64,000 bases of DNA from Streptomyces wedmorensis (GCF_000716445.1 NZ_JNWK01000028.1:1-64000), one strand, 5' to 3'; positions 43,969 through 53,035 are shown, counted from the first letter of the stretch. The notes: generated by a model from the letters alone, not told the origin. Numbers and translations: made by a program.

Positions 43969-46174
43969 AGCGACGGAGACGAAGGCTGTTGGATACGACG
44001 AACACGGACGAAAAGGCCATGGCGAGGCCGGCGATCATCGGGTTGAGGAGTCCGGCGGCCGCGAGGGGGAGCGCCGCCAGGTTGTAGCCGAAGGCCCACC
44101 CGAGGTTTCCCTTGATCGTCGCGAGGGTCCGGCGGGCCAGCCGGATGGCGTCGGCCGCGACCCGCAGGTCGCCCCGGACCAGGGTCAGGTCGCTCGCCTC
44201 GATGGCGGCGTCCGTGCCCGTCCCCATCGCCAGGCCGAGGTCGGCGGTGGCGAGCGCGGCGGCGTCGTTGACCCCGTCGCCCACCATGGCGACCGTCCGG
44301 CCCTCCGCCTGGAGCCGGCGTACGACCTCTGCCTTCTCCTCGGGGAGGACTCCGGCGATCACCTCGTCGATGCCCACCTCGGCCGCCACGGCGTCGGCGA
44401 CCGCCTGGTGGTCGCCGGTGAGGAGCACCGGGCGCAGGCCCAGGCCACGCAGCCGTGCGACGGCCTCGGCGCTGGTGTCCTTGACGGTGTCGGCGACGGT
44501 CAGGGTGCCCCGGGCGACCCCGTCCCAGGCGACGTGCACGGCGCCGGGCTCCGTCGTCGCGGGGGCCTCGACGCCCTCGCCCGTGAGCAGGGCGGCGCGC
44601 CCGACGAGGACGAGCCGGCCGTCGACGGAGCCTCGGACGCCGAGGCCGGGCACGTTCTCGAAGGTCTTCGGTGTGGGGAGCTCTCCACAGCGCTCGGCGG
44701 CGCCGGCCGCGATCGCGCGGGCGACCGGGTGTTCGGAGGAGTGCTCGAGGGCGCCCGCGAGCCGCAGCAGTTCGGTCTCGTCGGCGGAGTCGGTGCCGTA
44801 CCGTCCGCCGTGCACGTGCACGCCGGTCAGCCGCATCCGGCCGGTGGTGACCGTCCCGGTCTTGTCGAGGACGACCGTGTCGACGCGGCGGGTGGACTCC
44901 AGGACCTCCGGGCCCTTGATCAGGATGCCGAGCTGGGCGCCGCGGCCGGTGCCGACCATGAGGGCGGTCGGGGTCGCGAGTCCGAGGGCGCAGGGGCAGG
45001 CGATGATCAGGACGGCGACGGCGGCGGTGAAGGCCGCGGTCGGGTCGTCCGTCAGGAGGAGCCAGGCGACGAGGGTGCCGAGCGCGATGAGCAGCACCAC
45101 CGGGACGAAGACGGCGGAGACGCGGTCGGCGAGCCGCTGCACCTCGGCCTTGCCGTTCTGGGCGTCCTCGACGAGCCGTGCCATCCGGGCGAGCCGGGTG
45201 CCGGCGCCGACCTCGGTGGCCCGGACGACGAGCCGGCCCGAGACGTTGACGCAGCCGCCGGTGACCGTGGAGCCCTCGGTGACGTCGAGGGGCAGCGACT
45301 CGCCGGTGAGCAGGGAGGCGTCGACGGCGGACGCGCCCTCGGCGACGGTGCCGTCGGTGGCGATCTTCTCCCCGGGGCGTACGACGAAGAGGTCTCCGGT
45401 CCGCAGCTCGGCGACCGGGATCCGCACCTCGGTCCCGGCGCGCAGTACGGCCACGTCCTTGGCGCCGAGTTCCATGAGGGCCCGCAGCGCCGCGCCCACC
45501 TTGCGTTTGGCGCGGGCCTCCAGGTAGCGGCCGAGCAGGATGAACGTGACGACGCCGGCGGCGACCTCCAGGTAGATCGAGGAGGAGGCGTGGGCGCGGT
45601 CGGCGGTGAGGTCGAAGCCGTGCCGCATGCCGGGCATGCCGGCGTCGCCGAGGAAGAGGGCCCAGAGCGACCAGCCGTAGGCGGCGAGGGTGCCGACGGA
45701 GACGAGGGTGTCCATGGTGGCGGCGCCGTGGCGCAGGTTGGTCCAGGCGGCCCGGTGGAAGGGCAGGCCGCCCCAGACGACGACGGGGGAGGCGAGGGTG
45801 AGCGACAGCCACTGCCAGTTGTCGAACTGGAGCGAGGGGACCATGGCGAGCAGGACCACGGGCGCGGAGAGCAGCGCCGAGACCGTGAGCCGCTGTCGGA
45901 GGGAGGCGAGCTCGGGGTCCGCCGGCTCCTCGGGCTCCTCCGGGTCCTGCACCGGAGGGAGGGGCTCCTCGGCGGTGTAGCCGGTCTTCACGACCGTCGC
46001 GATCAGCTCGTCGACGCCGACGTCCGGCACGTGTTCGACATGCGCCTTCTCGGTGGCGTAGTTGACGGTGGCGGTGACGCCGTCCATCCGGTTGAGCTTC
46101 TTCTCGATGCGGGCGGCGCAGGAGGCGCAGGTCATCCCGCCGATCGTCAGCTCGGTGACGGTGGTGCTGGGCAT
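43961..46174 (-). CDS. copA: Copper-translocating P1B-type ATPase
   Basis: The 737-residue pump starts at ATG 46174; a TTG four codons earlier is less likely. Residues 14-19 (MTCASC) are the N-terminal heavy-metal-binding domain. The membrane site CPC lies in IACPCALGLATPTALMVGTG near residue 390, the phosphorylation site DKTGTVTTG near 438, the SSEHPVARA His-Pro motif near 482, and VGDGVNDAAAL near 635. It exports Cu(I) with ATP. copZ lies upstream on the same strand with a hairpin between the two, and a CsoR box precedes copZ. Confidence 0.95.
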   Translation of the reverse strand: MPSTTVTELTIGGMTCASCAARIEKKLNRMDGVTATVNYATEKAHVEHVPDVGVDELIATVVKTGYTAEEPLPPVQDPEEPEEPADPELASLRQRLTVSALLSAPVVLLAMVPSLQFDNWQWLSLTLASPVVVWGGLPFHRAAWTNLRHGAATMDTLVSVGTLAAYGWSLWALFLGDAGMPGMRHGFDLTADRAHASSSIYLEVAAGVVTFILLGRYLEARAKRKVGAALRALMELGAKDVAVLRAGTEVRIPVAELRTGDLFVVRPGEKIATDGTVAEGASAVDASLLTGESLPLDVTEGSTVTGGCVNVSGRLVVRATEVGAGTRLARMARLVEDAQNGKAEVQRLADRVSAVFVPVVLLIALGTLVAWLLLTDDPTAAFTAAVAVLIIACPCALGLATPTALMVGTGRGAQLGILIKGPEVLESTRRVDTVVLDKTGTVTTGRMRLTGVHVHGGRYGTDSADETELLRLAGALEHSSEHPVARAIAAGAAERCGELPTPKTFENVPGLGVRGSVDGRLVLVGRAALLTGEGVEAPATTEPGAVHVAWDGVARGTLTVADTVKDTSAEAVARLRGLGLRPVLLTGDHQAVADAVAAEVGIDEVIAGVLPEEKAEVVRRLQAEGRTVAMVGDGVNDAAALATADLGLAMGTGTDAAIEASDLTLVRGDLRVAADAIRLARRTLATIKGNLGWAFGYNLAALPLAAAGLLNPMIAGLAMAFSSVFVVSNSLRLRRFT

Positions 46175-46193
46175 GTGCGGTTCCAAACGGGAG

Positions 46194-46224
46194 CAGGGCC
46201 GTACCAGGTAACGGTACGACCCTG
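46194..46224 (-). other. Intercistronic hairpin between copZ and copA
   Basis: On the transcribed strand a 12-base-pair stem with one G-U pair and a 7-base loop fills the gap between the copZ stop (46245) and the copA start. It could reduce read-through or stabilise the copZ mRNA so that more chaperone than pump is made. Confidence 0.55.
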
Positions 46225-46244
46225 CGGAGCCCTGTTCGACGGTG

Positions 46245-46469
46245 TCAGACCAGCTCGTAGCCGGCCTCGTCGACGGCGGCGGCCACGGCCTCGCGGTCGA
46301 GGGCGGTGTCGGAGACGACGGTGACCTCGCCGGTCTTGGCGACGGCGGTGACGGAGGAGACGCCCGGGAGCGCGGAGATCTCGCCGGAGACCGCGCCCTC
46401 GCAGTGGCCGCAGGTCATGCCCTTGACCTGGTAGACGGTGGTGAGTTCGGTCTTGGTCTCTGCGGACAT
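46245..46469 (-). CDS. copZ: Copper chaperone CopZ (heavy-metal-associated domain)
   Basis: The 74-residue protein starts MSAETKTELTTVYQVKGMTC and is a single HMA domain with the Cu(I)-binding motif GMTCGHC and the fold ALPGVSSVTAVAKTGEVTVV. It carries copper to CopA. A CsoR operator precedes it by about 45 bases and a GGAGGAGAG ribosome site is present. Confidence 0.95.
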   Translation of the reverse strand: MSAETKTELTTVYQVKGMTCGHCEGAVSGEISALPGVSSVTAVAKTGEVTVVSDTALDREAVAAAVDEAGYELV

Positions 46470-46513
46470 GGCGCTCTCCTCCTGGGGGATTCAGGCTCTT
46501 ACGATACCGAGAC

Positions 46514-46531
46514 TATACCCCTAGGGGGTAT
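46514..46531 (-). promoter_or_regulatory. CsoR operator and promoter of copZ-copA
   Basis: TATACCCCTAGGGGGTAT matches the known actinobacterial CsoR box (ATACCCC-TA-GGGGTAT). On the minus strand the TATAGT -10 (46512-46517) overlaps it, so CsoR without copper would block transcription. The TAG stop of the PrsW gene (46521-46523) lies inside the box. No csoR gene is in the window. Confidence 0.88.
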
Positions 46532-47465
46532 GGATTCCACTCGGGCCGGACCCCCGGCGCGCAAGTGATCTCAGCCATACGAGGCCCACCGACGTCACCA
46601 GGACGAGCCCGGCCACCGAGAAGAGCGTGAACAGGTGCTCCTGCTGTGCGGTGGGCCGCGGGATGTACCCCTGGGCGAACAGCGAACGGTCCAGGCCGGT
46701 GGTGGTCATCCGCAGCACCAGCCAGAGCGCGATGCCGTGCGTCGAGTCCCAGAGCGCGTGCAGGGCCGCGACCCCGAGGTACGTGCCGACGACGGGCCCC
46801 GTGAAGCGGAAGCGCCCGTCGGGGCGGCGGAAGGCCAGCAGGACCGCACCGGCGATCGCCGTCCACAGGCCGTGCCCGAAGGGGGCGAGGACCCCGCGCA
46901 GGATCTCGGTCTCCAGGAGCGAGCGCAGGTCGATGCCGTCCATGGTGACGGCGGCGTTGAAGGCGTACTCGGCGCTCTCGAACGCGGCGAAGCCGAAGCC
47001 GACCGAGCCGCCGAGGACGAGGCCGGCGCGGTAGCCGCGCAGGCTCGGGTGGCGGCGCACCACGAACATCAGGGCGAGCGGCTTCACGGCCTCCTCGATG
47101 AGGCCGACTCCCAGGAACATCCACAGGGACGGGTGGAGCAGGTGGTACTCCATGACCGAGGCGCCCAGCACGCCGAGCACCCCGCCGGTGACGAAGCAGC
47201 CCAGGATCACCGGCACCCCGAGGTCGCGGCCGTGCCGCTCGTACGCCCAGAGGGCGAAGACCGCGGGCACGAGGAAGCTGTCGAGCAGGATGAGGGTGGG
47301 GAGCAGGGTGGTGTTCTCGGTGGCGTACGTGACGGCGGCCGTCAGGATCCAGAGCGCGAGGCCGCCCCGGAGGCAGCGCTTCCAGAGTCCGGGGCGCGGC
47401 TGCGGGGCCGGCGGGGTCGGTGGGCCCGCGGGCGGCGATGGGGTCCGGGTGGTGGGCGGGTACTC
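46521..47465 (-). pseudogene. PrsW-family intramembrane metalloprotease lacking a start codon (5' truncated)
   Basis: The frame encodes a nearly full PrsW protease: TM1 (GGLALWILTAAVTYATE), GLIEEAVKPLALMFVVRRHP with the two catalytic Glu, GFGFAAFESAEYAFNAAVTM, FGHGLWTAIAGAVLLAFRRP and AALHALWDSTHGIALW with His and Asp ligands. Upstream of TM1 is only a Pro-rich stretch (PPTTRTPSPPAGPPTPPAPQ). No ATG, GTG or TTG occurs in frame between TM1 and the boundary near 47465; beyond it the frame runs antisense through the neighbouring antiporter. The start and promoter therefore seem lost. It may be dead, or use an odd start such as CTG at 47445. Confidence 0.7.
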
Positions 47466-48386
47466 GTGCTCGGGCTCTCCATCGGCGTCCTGCTCGGCGG
47501 CGGGTACACCAAGGGCGTCTTCATCGGCGTCGCCCTGACCAGCACCGCGCTCGGCACCGTCCTGCCCGTGCTGCGGGACGCCGGAGAGCTGCACGGACGG
47601 TTCGGCTCGGTGGTCATGGCCTTCGGGGCCGTCGGCGAGTTCGGGCCCATCATCGCGATGGCGCTGCTGCTCAGCGGCCGGGGTGCCGCCGAGTCGACCG
47701 CGCTCCTCGCCGTCTTCGCCGCGCTCACGGCCGGCGCCGTCTACTGGGCGCTGCGGCCCCGCCCGCCGTGGTTCTCGAAGGTCATCGCCAAGACCCTGCA
47801 CAGCAGCGGCCAGTTCGCGGTCCGGTTCGTCTTCCTGCTGCTCGCCCTGATGCTCGGGGCGTCGACGGCGCTCGGGCTCGACGTGCTCCTCGGCGCCTTC
47901 GCCGCCGGGCTCATCACCCGGCTCGTGCTGACCGGGGCCGCGCCGGACTCCGGGCCGCAGATCCTGGAGAAGATCGAGGGCGTCGGCTTCGGCTTCCTCG
48001 TCCCGGTCTTCTTCGTCGTCACCGGGATCGAGTTCGACCTCGACTCCCTCCTCGACGGGGGCAGGGCCCTGCTCCTGCTGCCGGTCTTCCTGCTGCTCTT
48101 CCTCGCCGTGCGCGGCGGCCCGATCTGGTTCCTCGCGCCGCGCGACCTCGACCGCAAGGACCGGACGGGGCTCGTGCTCTACGGCTCCACCGCGCTGCCG
48201 CTCGTCGTCGCGATCACCACGATCGGCGTGGACGACGAGGCGCTCACGGCGGGTGAGGCGGCCGCGCTCGTCGGGGCGGGCATGCTCTCCGTCCTCGCCT
48301 TCCCGCTGCTCGCGCTGCGGCTGCGGGCGGGGGCGGGGGAGGAGACGCTGCCGTCCGAGGCGGTCAGCGGGTCGGAGTCGTGGTGA
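47466..48386 (+). pseudogene. CPA2-type Na+(K+)/H+ antiporter fragment (N-terminus missing)
   Basis: The frame starts abruptly inside a Kef/NapA-type antiporter at VLGLSIGVLLGGGYTKGVFI and continues with GVALTSTALGTVLPVLRDAG, GAVGEFGPIIAMALLLSGRG, LDVLLGAFAAGLITRLVLTG and GFLVPVFFVVTGIEFDLDSL. Complete members have roughly 120-140 more N-terminal residues with the first four or five TM helices. The first possible start is GTG 47466 without a clear ribosome site. The break coincides with the truncated 5' end of the PrsW gene on the other strand. Its 3' end overlaps the convergent TetR gene by 23 bases. Confidence 0.75.
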
Positions 48387-49017
48387 CCGACCCGTCGGCC
48401 AGTGGGGAGAGGTAGCGCAGCAGGACCCGCTTCAGCTCGGCGACCGTCGCGTCCCGCTCGGCTCCCGCGGGCGCGGCGAGCACCAGCCCCAGGCCGCCCT
48501 TGAAGATCGCGAACGTCATGTCGGCGATGCGGGAGCGCTCCTCGGCGGTCAGCGCGGGGGCGTAGTGGGCGATCACCCCCTGCACGCTGGTGAGCAGCGA
48601 CGCGTGCAGGGCGTCGTGCTCCTCGGCGATCCGGCCGGGCACCTCGGAGCCGTGCATCAGGGCGAGGAAGACGGGGTTCTCGCAGTTGAACTCGATCATC
48701 GGGTCGACCACGACGTCGAGCAGCTCGGGCAGCGGCAGGGTCAGGTTCTCGGGGGTGAACGCCTGGCCGTGGGCCGCCCGCATCTCGTGCAGGAGGCGCC
48801 CGCCGAGCTCGATCGCGATGGCCTCCTTGTTCGGGAAGTACTGGTAGAGCGTGCCGGGCGACACGTGCGCCTCGCGGGCGATCGCGTTGGTGCTGGTCGC
48901 CGTGTAGCCGTTCGTGCAGAAGACGTTCGCGGCGGCGGAGAGCAGCTGTGCGATGCGGCGCTCACCGCGTGCCTGGCGGCGGCGCGGCTTCGGTTCCTCG
49001 GGCGTGTCTTCGGACAT
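48364..49017 (-). CDS. TetR-family regulator of the MMPL exporter
   Basis: The 217-residue protein starts MSEDTPEEPKPRRRQARGER. The HTH is at about 20-65 (RIAQLLSAAANVFCTNGYTA, TNAIAREAHVSPGTLYQYFP) and a long TetR_C domain follows. It is divergent from the MMPL transporter with dense dyads in the 163-base gap, so it probably represses that transporter and itself. Confidence 0.9.
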   Translation of the reverse strand: MSEDTPEEPKPRRRQARGERRIAQLLSAAANVFCTNGYTATSTNAIAREAHVSPGTLYQYFPNKEAIAIELGGRLLHEMRAAHGQAFTPENLTLPLPELLDVVVDPMIEFNCENPVFLALMHGSEVPGRIAEEHDALHASLLTSVQGVIAHYAPALTAEERSRIADMTFAIFKGGLGLVLAAPAGAERDATVAELKRVLLRYLSPLADGSVTTTPTR

Positions 49018-49044
49018 GACTGTCCCCAGCTCTCCTCGGCACGT

Positions 49045-49111
49045 TTGACAAACACGAGAGGTCGCTCGCATTCTTGGAAAATGCGAGTGATCACTCGTGT
49101 TTGCCAGTCTA
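49045..49111. promoter_or_regulatory. Nested palindromes and divergent promoters between TetR and MMPL genes
   Basis: CAAACACGAG (49049-49058) pairs with CTCGTGTTTG (49094-49103). Inside lie CTCGCATT/AATGCGAG (49065-49072, 49080-49087) and the perfect palindrome CGAGTGATCACTCG (49084-49097). A TTGACA -35 (49045-49050) reads toward the MMPL gene, and on the other strand TAGACT (49106-49111) can be the TetR-gene -10. Confidence 0.75.
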
Positions 49112-49180
49112 TGGCAATGGGCGACCCATGCGACCTGCCGGGAAGCGAGCGCAGGGGTCAGGTGAAGGGGACACCGCGTC

Positions 49181-51505
49181 ATGGCCGAAGTCAAGAAATC
49201 AACGCCCGGCGGGGCCGGAGCCCCAGGCCAGGGACGGTCTCCGGGTGGTGGATGGACGCGGTTCGTGACCGCGAGGCCGCGCCTCACCCTCCTCGTGGCG
49301 CTCGTCCTCACCGCCCTCGCGGTCCTGGCCGGCGGCGGGGTCGCCGACCGCATGGGCAGCGGCGGCTGGGAGGACCCGGCCGCCGAGTCCACGTACGCGA
49401 CGAAGACGCTGGAGCGGGAGTTCCCCGGCTCCCAGCCGAACCTGCTCCTCCTCGTCGACACGGCGGAGCCGGGGGCGGCGGGCGACGCCGGAGCGACGGG
49501 AGCCGGTCCGGCCGCCGGCGCGGCCGCCGTGGACGCGCCCGCCGTCGCCGCCGAGGCCCGGAGGCTCGCCGAGCGGCTCGCCGCCGAGCCGGGCGTCGAG
49601 GGCGTCGGCTCCTACTGGTCCACCGGCTCGCCCGCCCTCCGCTCCGAGGACGGCCGCCAGGCGGTCATCGCCGCCCGGATCGCCGGCGAGGAGAAGGCGG
49701 CCGCCGCCGTACTCGACCGGATCGCCCCCGAGTACCGGGGCACCCACGGCCCCGTCCGGGTCTCCCTCGGCGGCGGCCTCGCCGTCCGCCACGAGATGCA
49801 GACCGTCATCCAGGAGGACCTGCTCCGGGCCGAGCTCATCGCCCTGCCCCTCACCCTCGTCCTGCTCGTCATGGTCTTCGGCAGCGCCGTCGCCGCCCTG
49901 CTGCCGCTCGGCGTCGGCATCGTCGCCATCCTCGGCACCAACGCGGTGCTGCGCGGCATCACCGAGTTCACCGACGTCTCCGTCTTCGCGCAGAACCTGA
50001 CGACCGCGCTCGGACTCGGACTCGCCATCGACTACGCGCTGTTCGTCGTCCGCCGCTACCGCGAGGAGCTCGCGGCCGGCGCCGACACGCACACCGCCGT
50101 CCGCACCACCCTGCGCACCGCCGGCCGGACCGTGCTCTTCTCCGCCCTCACCGTCGCCGTCTCGCTCTCCGCGATGCTGGTCTTCCCGCAGTACTTCCTG
50201 CGCTCCTTCGCGTACGCCGGCATCGCGGTCGTCCTCCTCGCCGCGACCGCCGCGCTCACCCTGCTCCCGGCGGCCCTGGTGCTGCTCGGCGACCGGGTCA
50301 ACGCCCTCGACCTGCGGCGCCTCCTGCGCCGCGGCCGGCCGCGGCGCACCGGCGACGGGGCCGGCTGGGCGCGGGCCGCCGACCTCGTCATGCGCCGGGC
50401 GCCGGTCTTCGCCGTCCTCACCACCGCCGGGCTCGTCCTCCTCGGACTGCCCTTCCTCGGCGTGAAGTTCGGCACGGCCGACGACCGCCAGCTCCCCGTC
50501 ACCGCCTCCTCCCGGGTCGTCCAGGACCAGCTGCGGGACGGCTTCCCCGGCAACCCCGGGGGCGGGATCACGGTGCTCGCCGAGGGGCCCGCCACCCCCG
50601 CGCAGTACGCGGACTTCCGCGAGCGGATCACCGTCCTCGACGGCGTCGCCCGGGCCGACGGACCCGTGACCACGGGCAGCGGCGGCGCCGGACACGCCTA
50701 CTTCACCGTCGTGCCCGAGGGCGAGACCGTCGGCGACGCCGCCCAGCGGGTCGTCGGTGAACTCCGGTCCGTCCCGGCCCCCTTCGACACCTCCGTCACC
50801 GGCCAGTCCGCCGTCCTCGTCGACTCCAAGGACGCCCTCGCCGAGCGGCTGCCCTGGGCGGCGGCGATCGTCGTCCTCGCCACCCTGCTCCTCGTCTTCC
50901 TGCTCACCGGCAGCGTCGTCATCCCCGTCCAGGCCGTCGTCCTCAACGCCCTCAGCCTCACCGCGATGTTCGGCGCCGTCGTCTGGGTCTTCCAGGAGGG
51001 CCACCTCGCCGGACTCCTCGGCTTCACCTCCACCGGCGACATCGAGACGACCCTGCCCGTCCTCATGTTCTGCGTGGCCTTCGGACTCTCCATGGACTAC
51101 GGGGTGTTCCTGCTCTCCCGCATCAAGGAGGAGTACGACGTCACCGGCGACCACGAGCACTCCGTCCGCTTCGGGCTGCGCCACACCGGCGGCCTGATCA
51201 CCGCCGCCGCAGTGATCCTCGCCGTCGTCATGGTCGCCATCGGCACCTCCCGCGTCACCAACACCAAGATGCTCGGCCTGGGCGTCGCCCTCGCCGTCCT
51301 CATGGACGCGATGGTGGTCCGCAGCCTCCTCGTCCCCTCCGTCATGAAGCTGACCGGCCGCCTCACCTGGTGGGCCCCGGCACCGCTGCGCCGCTTCCAC
51401 GACCGCTTCGGCATCAGCGAGTCGGACGCGTCCGGTCCCGCGCCGGACCCGGAGGGCCCCCGCCCGTCGGGGGAGCGGCGGGAGACCGCGACCGCGCGCC
51501 GGTGA
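49181..51505 (+). CDS. MMPL-family (RND-type) membrane exporter
   Basis: The 774-residue protein has the MMPL plan: TM1 near residues 36-52 (LTLLVALVLTALAVLAGGGV), a large outer loop, a five-helix block about 205-370 with GLGLAIDYALFVVRRYREEL (GxxxDY proton-relay motif), a second outer loop, and a second helix block about 560-720 with AFGLSMDYGVFLLSRIKEEY. Both Asp-Tyr motifs are intact. Such proteins export lipids, pigments or antibiotics with the proton gradient. Its expression is likely controlled by the divergent TetR protein. Confidence 0.93.
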   Translation: MAEVKKSTPGGAGAPGQGRSPGGGWTRFVTARPRLTLLVALVLTALAVLAGGGVADRMGSGGWEDPAAESTYATKTLEREFPGSQPNLLLLVDTAEPGAAGDAGATGAGPAAGAAAVDAPAVAAEARRLAERLAAEPGVEGVGSYWSTGSPALRSEDGRQAVIAARIAGEEKAAAAVLDRIAPEYRGTHGPVRVSLGGGLAVRHEMQTVIQEDLLRAELIALPLTLVLLVMVFGSAVAALLPLGVGIVAILGTNAVLRGITEFTDVSVFAQNLTTALGLGLAIDYALFVVRRYREELAAGADTHTAVRTTLRTAGRTVLFSALTVAVSLSAMLVFPQYFLRSFAYAGIAVVLLAATAALTLLPAALVLLGDRVNALDLRRLLRRGRPRRTGDGAGWARAADLVMRRAPVFAVLTTAGLVLLGLPFLGVKFGTADDRQLPVTASSRVVQDQLRDGFPGNPGGGITVLAEGPATPAQYADFRERITVLDGVARADGPVTTGSGGAGHAYFTVVPEGETVGDAAQRVVGELRSVPAPFDTSVTGQSAVLVDSKDALAERLPWAAAIVVLATLLLVFLLTGSVVIPVQAVVLNALSLTAMFGAVVWVFQEGHLAGLLGFTSTGDIETTLPVLMFCVAFGLSMDYGVFLLSRIKEEYDVTGDHEHSVRFGLRHTGGLITAAAVILAVVMVAIGTSRVTNTKMLGLGVALAVLMDAMVVRSLLVPSVMKLTGRLTWWAPAPLRRFHDRFGISESDASGPAPDPEGPRPSGERRETATARR

Positions 51506-51569
51506 GACGGCACGGCGCCGGGCCCGGAGCGTTTCGGACCCGGCGCAGTGACCCGCGCGGGACGGCCCG

Positions 51570-51767
51570 TCAGTCGCGGCGGGCCCGGTTGCCGGGGCGG
51601 CCGGCGACCCAGACGCGGATCGTGTCCACGTACCAGTAGGGCTTGCCCGACTCCACATGGTCGGGCGGCGGCAGCAGTCCGTGCTTCCGGTAGGAGCGGA
51701 CCGTGTCGGGCTGCACCCGGATGTGTGCGGCGATGTCCTTGTACGACCAGAGCCTTCTGTCCGTCAT
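51570..51767 (-). CDS. Small MerR/excisionase-like HTH protein
   Basis: The 65-residue protein starts MTDRRLWSYKDIAAHIRVQP and is a single winged-helix HTH (DTVRSYRKHGLLPPPDHVES, GKPYWYVDTIRVWVAGRPGN) as in AlpA or excisionase proteins. A GGAGG site precedes the ATG by about eight bases. There is no integrase nearby, so it is likely a chromosomal regulator of unknown target rather than part of a mobile element. Confidence 0.8.
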   Translation of the reverse strand: MTDRRLWSYKDIAAHIRVQPDTVRSYRKHGLLPPPDHVESGKPYWYVDTIRVWVAGRPGNRARRD

Positions 51768-51913
51768 GCCCGGTACCTCCCTGCGCGCCGCGCAGCGGTG
51801 GCAGGGGGTGCCGTTCGGGGGCGCTGCGGGCGGGCGTTGGCGATCAAGCGATCGATGAGCCTGTGCCCGGTGCAACGGCCTTCCCGACAGGAGGAGAGCG
51901 CCTGTCGACCGTC

Positions 51914-51972
51914 TGTGACGCAAAACCCGCGTAACGGAGACATGTGTGACGGCGAAGGGACCTGTGTGACGG
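51914..51972. repeat. Phased TGTGACG direct repeats
   Basis: TGTGACG occurs at 51914, 51945 and 51965; the last two are part of TGTGTGACGG. The steps are 31 and 20 bases, close to three and two helical turns. They lie in the 359-base gap 51768-52126, upstream of the HTH gene, which otherwise shows no gene. Confidence 0.45.
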
Positions 51973-52044
51973 AAGCGGCACACGCGTCCACCGGTGTGTC
52001 TCCGTGCGTCACCCCTGGTCAGGCGGGTATGCGCCGGGCTTCAC

Positions 52045-52090
52045 GCCCAGCCGTACGTCGGTCGCGCGCCCAGCCGTACGCCGGTCGCGC
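52045..52090. repeat. 23-base tandem duplication
   Basis: Two adjacent 23-base units (52045-52067 and 52068-52090), differing at one base, begin GCCCAGCCGTACG and end CGGTCGCGC. Each contains the palindrome CGTACG or a one-base variant. They lie just beyond the 3' end of iolE. Confidence 0.6.
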
Positions 52091-52126
52091 GCCCGGCCCG
52101 GCGCCCGGAGCGCGCCCCGGTGCCCC

Positions 52127-53035
52127 TCACACGCCGCAGGAGCGGAGGAAGCGCCGGGTGCGCAGGGCGATCGGGTACGGGGCGTCCGGCTCGCACGGGT
52201 ACATGTCCTGCTCGACGATCGCGAACAGGTCCACGTCCAGGGCCCGCGCGGCGGCCAGCACCGGTTCGAGGGCGGGCACCCCGGACGGCGGCTCGCACAT
52301 CACGCCCCGCGCCACCGCCGGCCCGAACGGCACCCCCTCGGCCACCACCCCCGCCAGCACCTCAGGGTCGACCTGCTTCAGGTGGAGGTAGCCGATCCGC
52401 TCCCCGTAGGTCTCGATGAGCTTGACGCTGTCCCCGCCGGCGTACGCGTAGTGCCCGGTGTCCAGGCAGAGCGCGACGGCCTCCGGGTCGGTCGCGTCGA
52501 GGAAGCGCGTCACGCTCTCCTCGCCGTCCAGATGGGTGTCGGCGTGCGGATGGACCACGATCCGCAGCCCGTACCGCTCGCGCACCTCACGGCCCAGACG
52601 CTCCGTCAGCCGGGTCAGGTCCCGCCACTGCCCCGCGGTGAGCACCGGGTCCTCCAGGACCTCGCCCGTCCGGTCGTCCCGCCAGAACGACGGGATGACG
52701 ACCAGATGGGCGGCGCCCACGGCCTGGGCGAGGGCCGCGTTCTCGGCCACGTGCGCCCACGTGCGGTCCCAGACGTCCGGACCGTGGTGCAGCCCGGTGA
52801 AGACCGTCGCCGCCGAGACCCGCAGGCCGCGCCGCGAGGTCTCCTCCGCGAGGACGGCCGGATCGGTGGGCAGATAGCCGTACGGACCGAGCTCGATCCA
52901 CGTATAGCCGGCGCCCGACACCTCGTCGAGGAAGCGCTGCCAGGGCACCTGCCGCGGATCGTCGGCGAACCACACCCCCCACGAGTCCGGGGCGGAGCCG
53001 ACACGGATACGGGACGGTGGCGACGGTTTCGTCAT
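52127..53035 (-). CDS. iolE: Inosose dehydratase/isomerase-like TIM-barrel protein (IolE type)
   Basis: The 302-residue protein starts MTKPSPPSRIRVGSAPDSWG; the RVGSAPDSWGVWF opening is typical of IolE-type 2-keto-myo-inositol dehydratases. Metal ligands appear in RIVVHPHADTHLDGEE, CLDTGHYAYAGGDSVKLIET, YLHLKQVDPEVLAGVV and FAIVEQDMYPCE. It would remove water from scyllo-inosose in inositol breakdown. It is divergent from iolC-iolB-iolD-mmsA. IolI or IolH isomerase activity cannot be ruled out. Confidence 0.85.
   Translation of the reverse strand: MTKPSPPSRIRVGSAPDSWGVWFADDPRQVPWQRFLDEVSGAGYTWIELGPYGYLPTDPAVLAEETSRRGLRVSAATVFTGLHHGPDVWDRTWAHVAENAALAQAVGAAHLVVIPSFWRDDRTGEVLEDPVLTAGQWRDLTRLTERLGREVRERYGLRIVVHPHADTHLDGEESVTRFLDATDPEAVALCLDTGHYAYAGGDSVKLIETYGERIGYLHLKQVDPEVLAGVVAEGVPFGPAVARGVMCEPPSGVPALEPVLAAARALDVDLFAIVEQDMYPCEPDAPYPIALRTRRFLRSCGV

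Noticed and set aside
51570..51767. Excisionase of an integrated element
   Set aside because: There is no integrase, attachment-site repeat or tRNA gene nearby; the neighbours are ordinary chromosomal genes.
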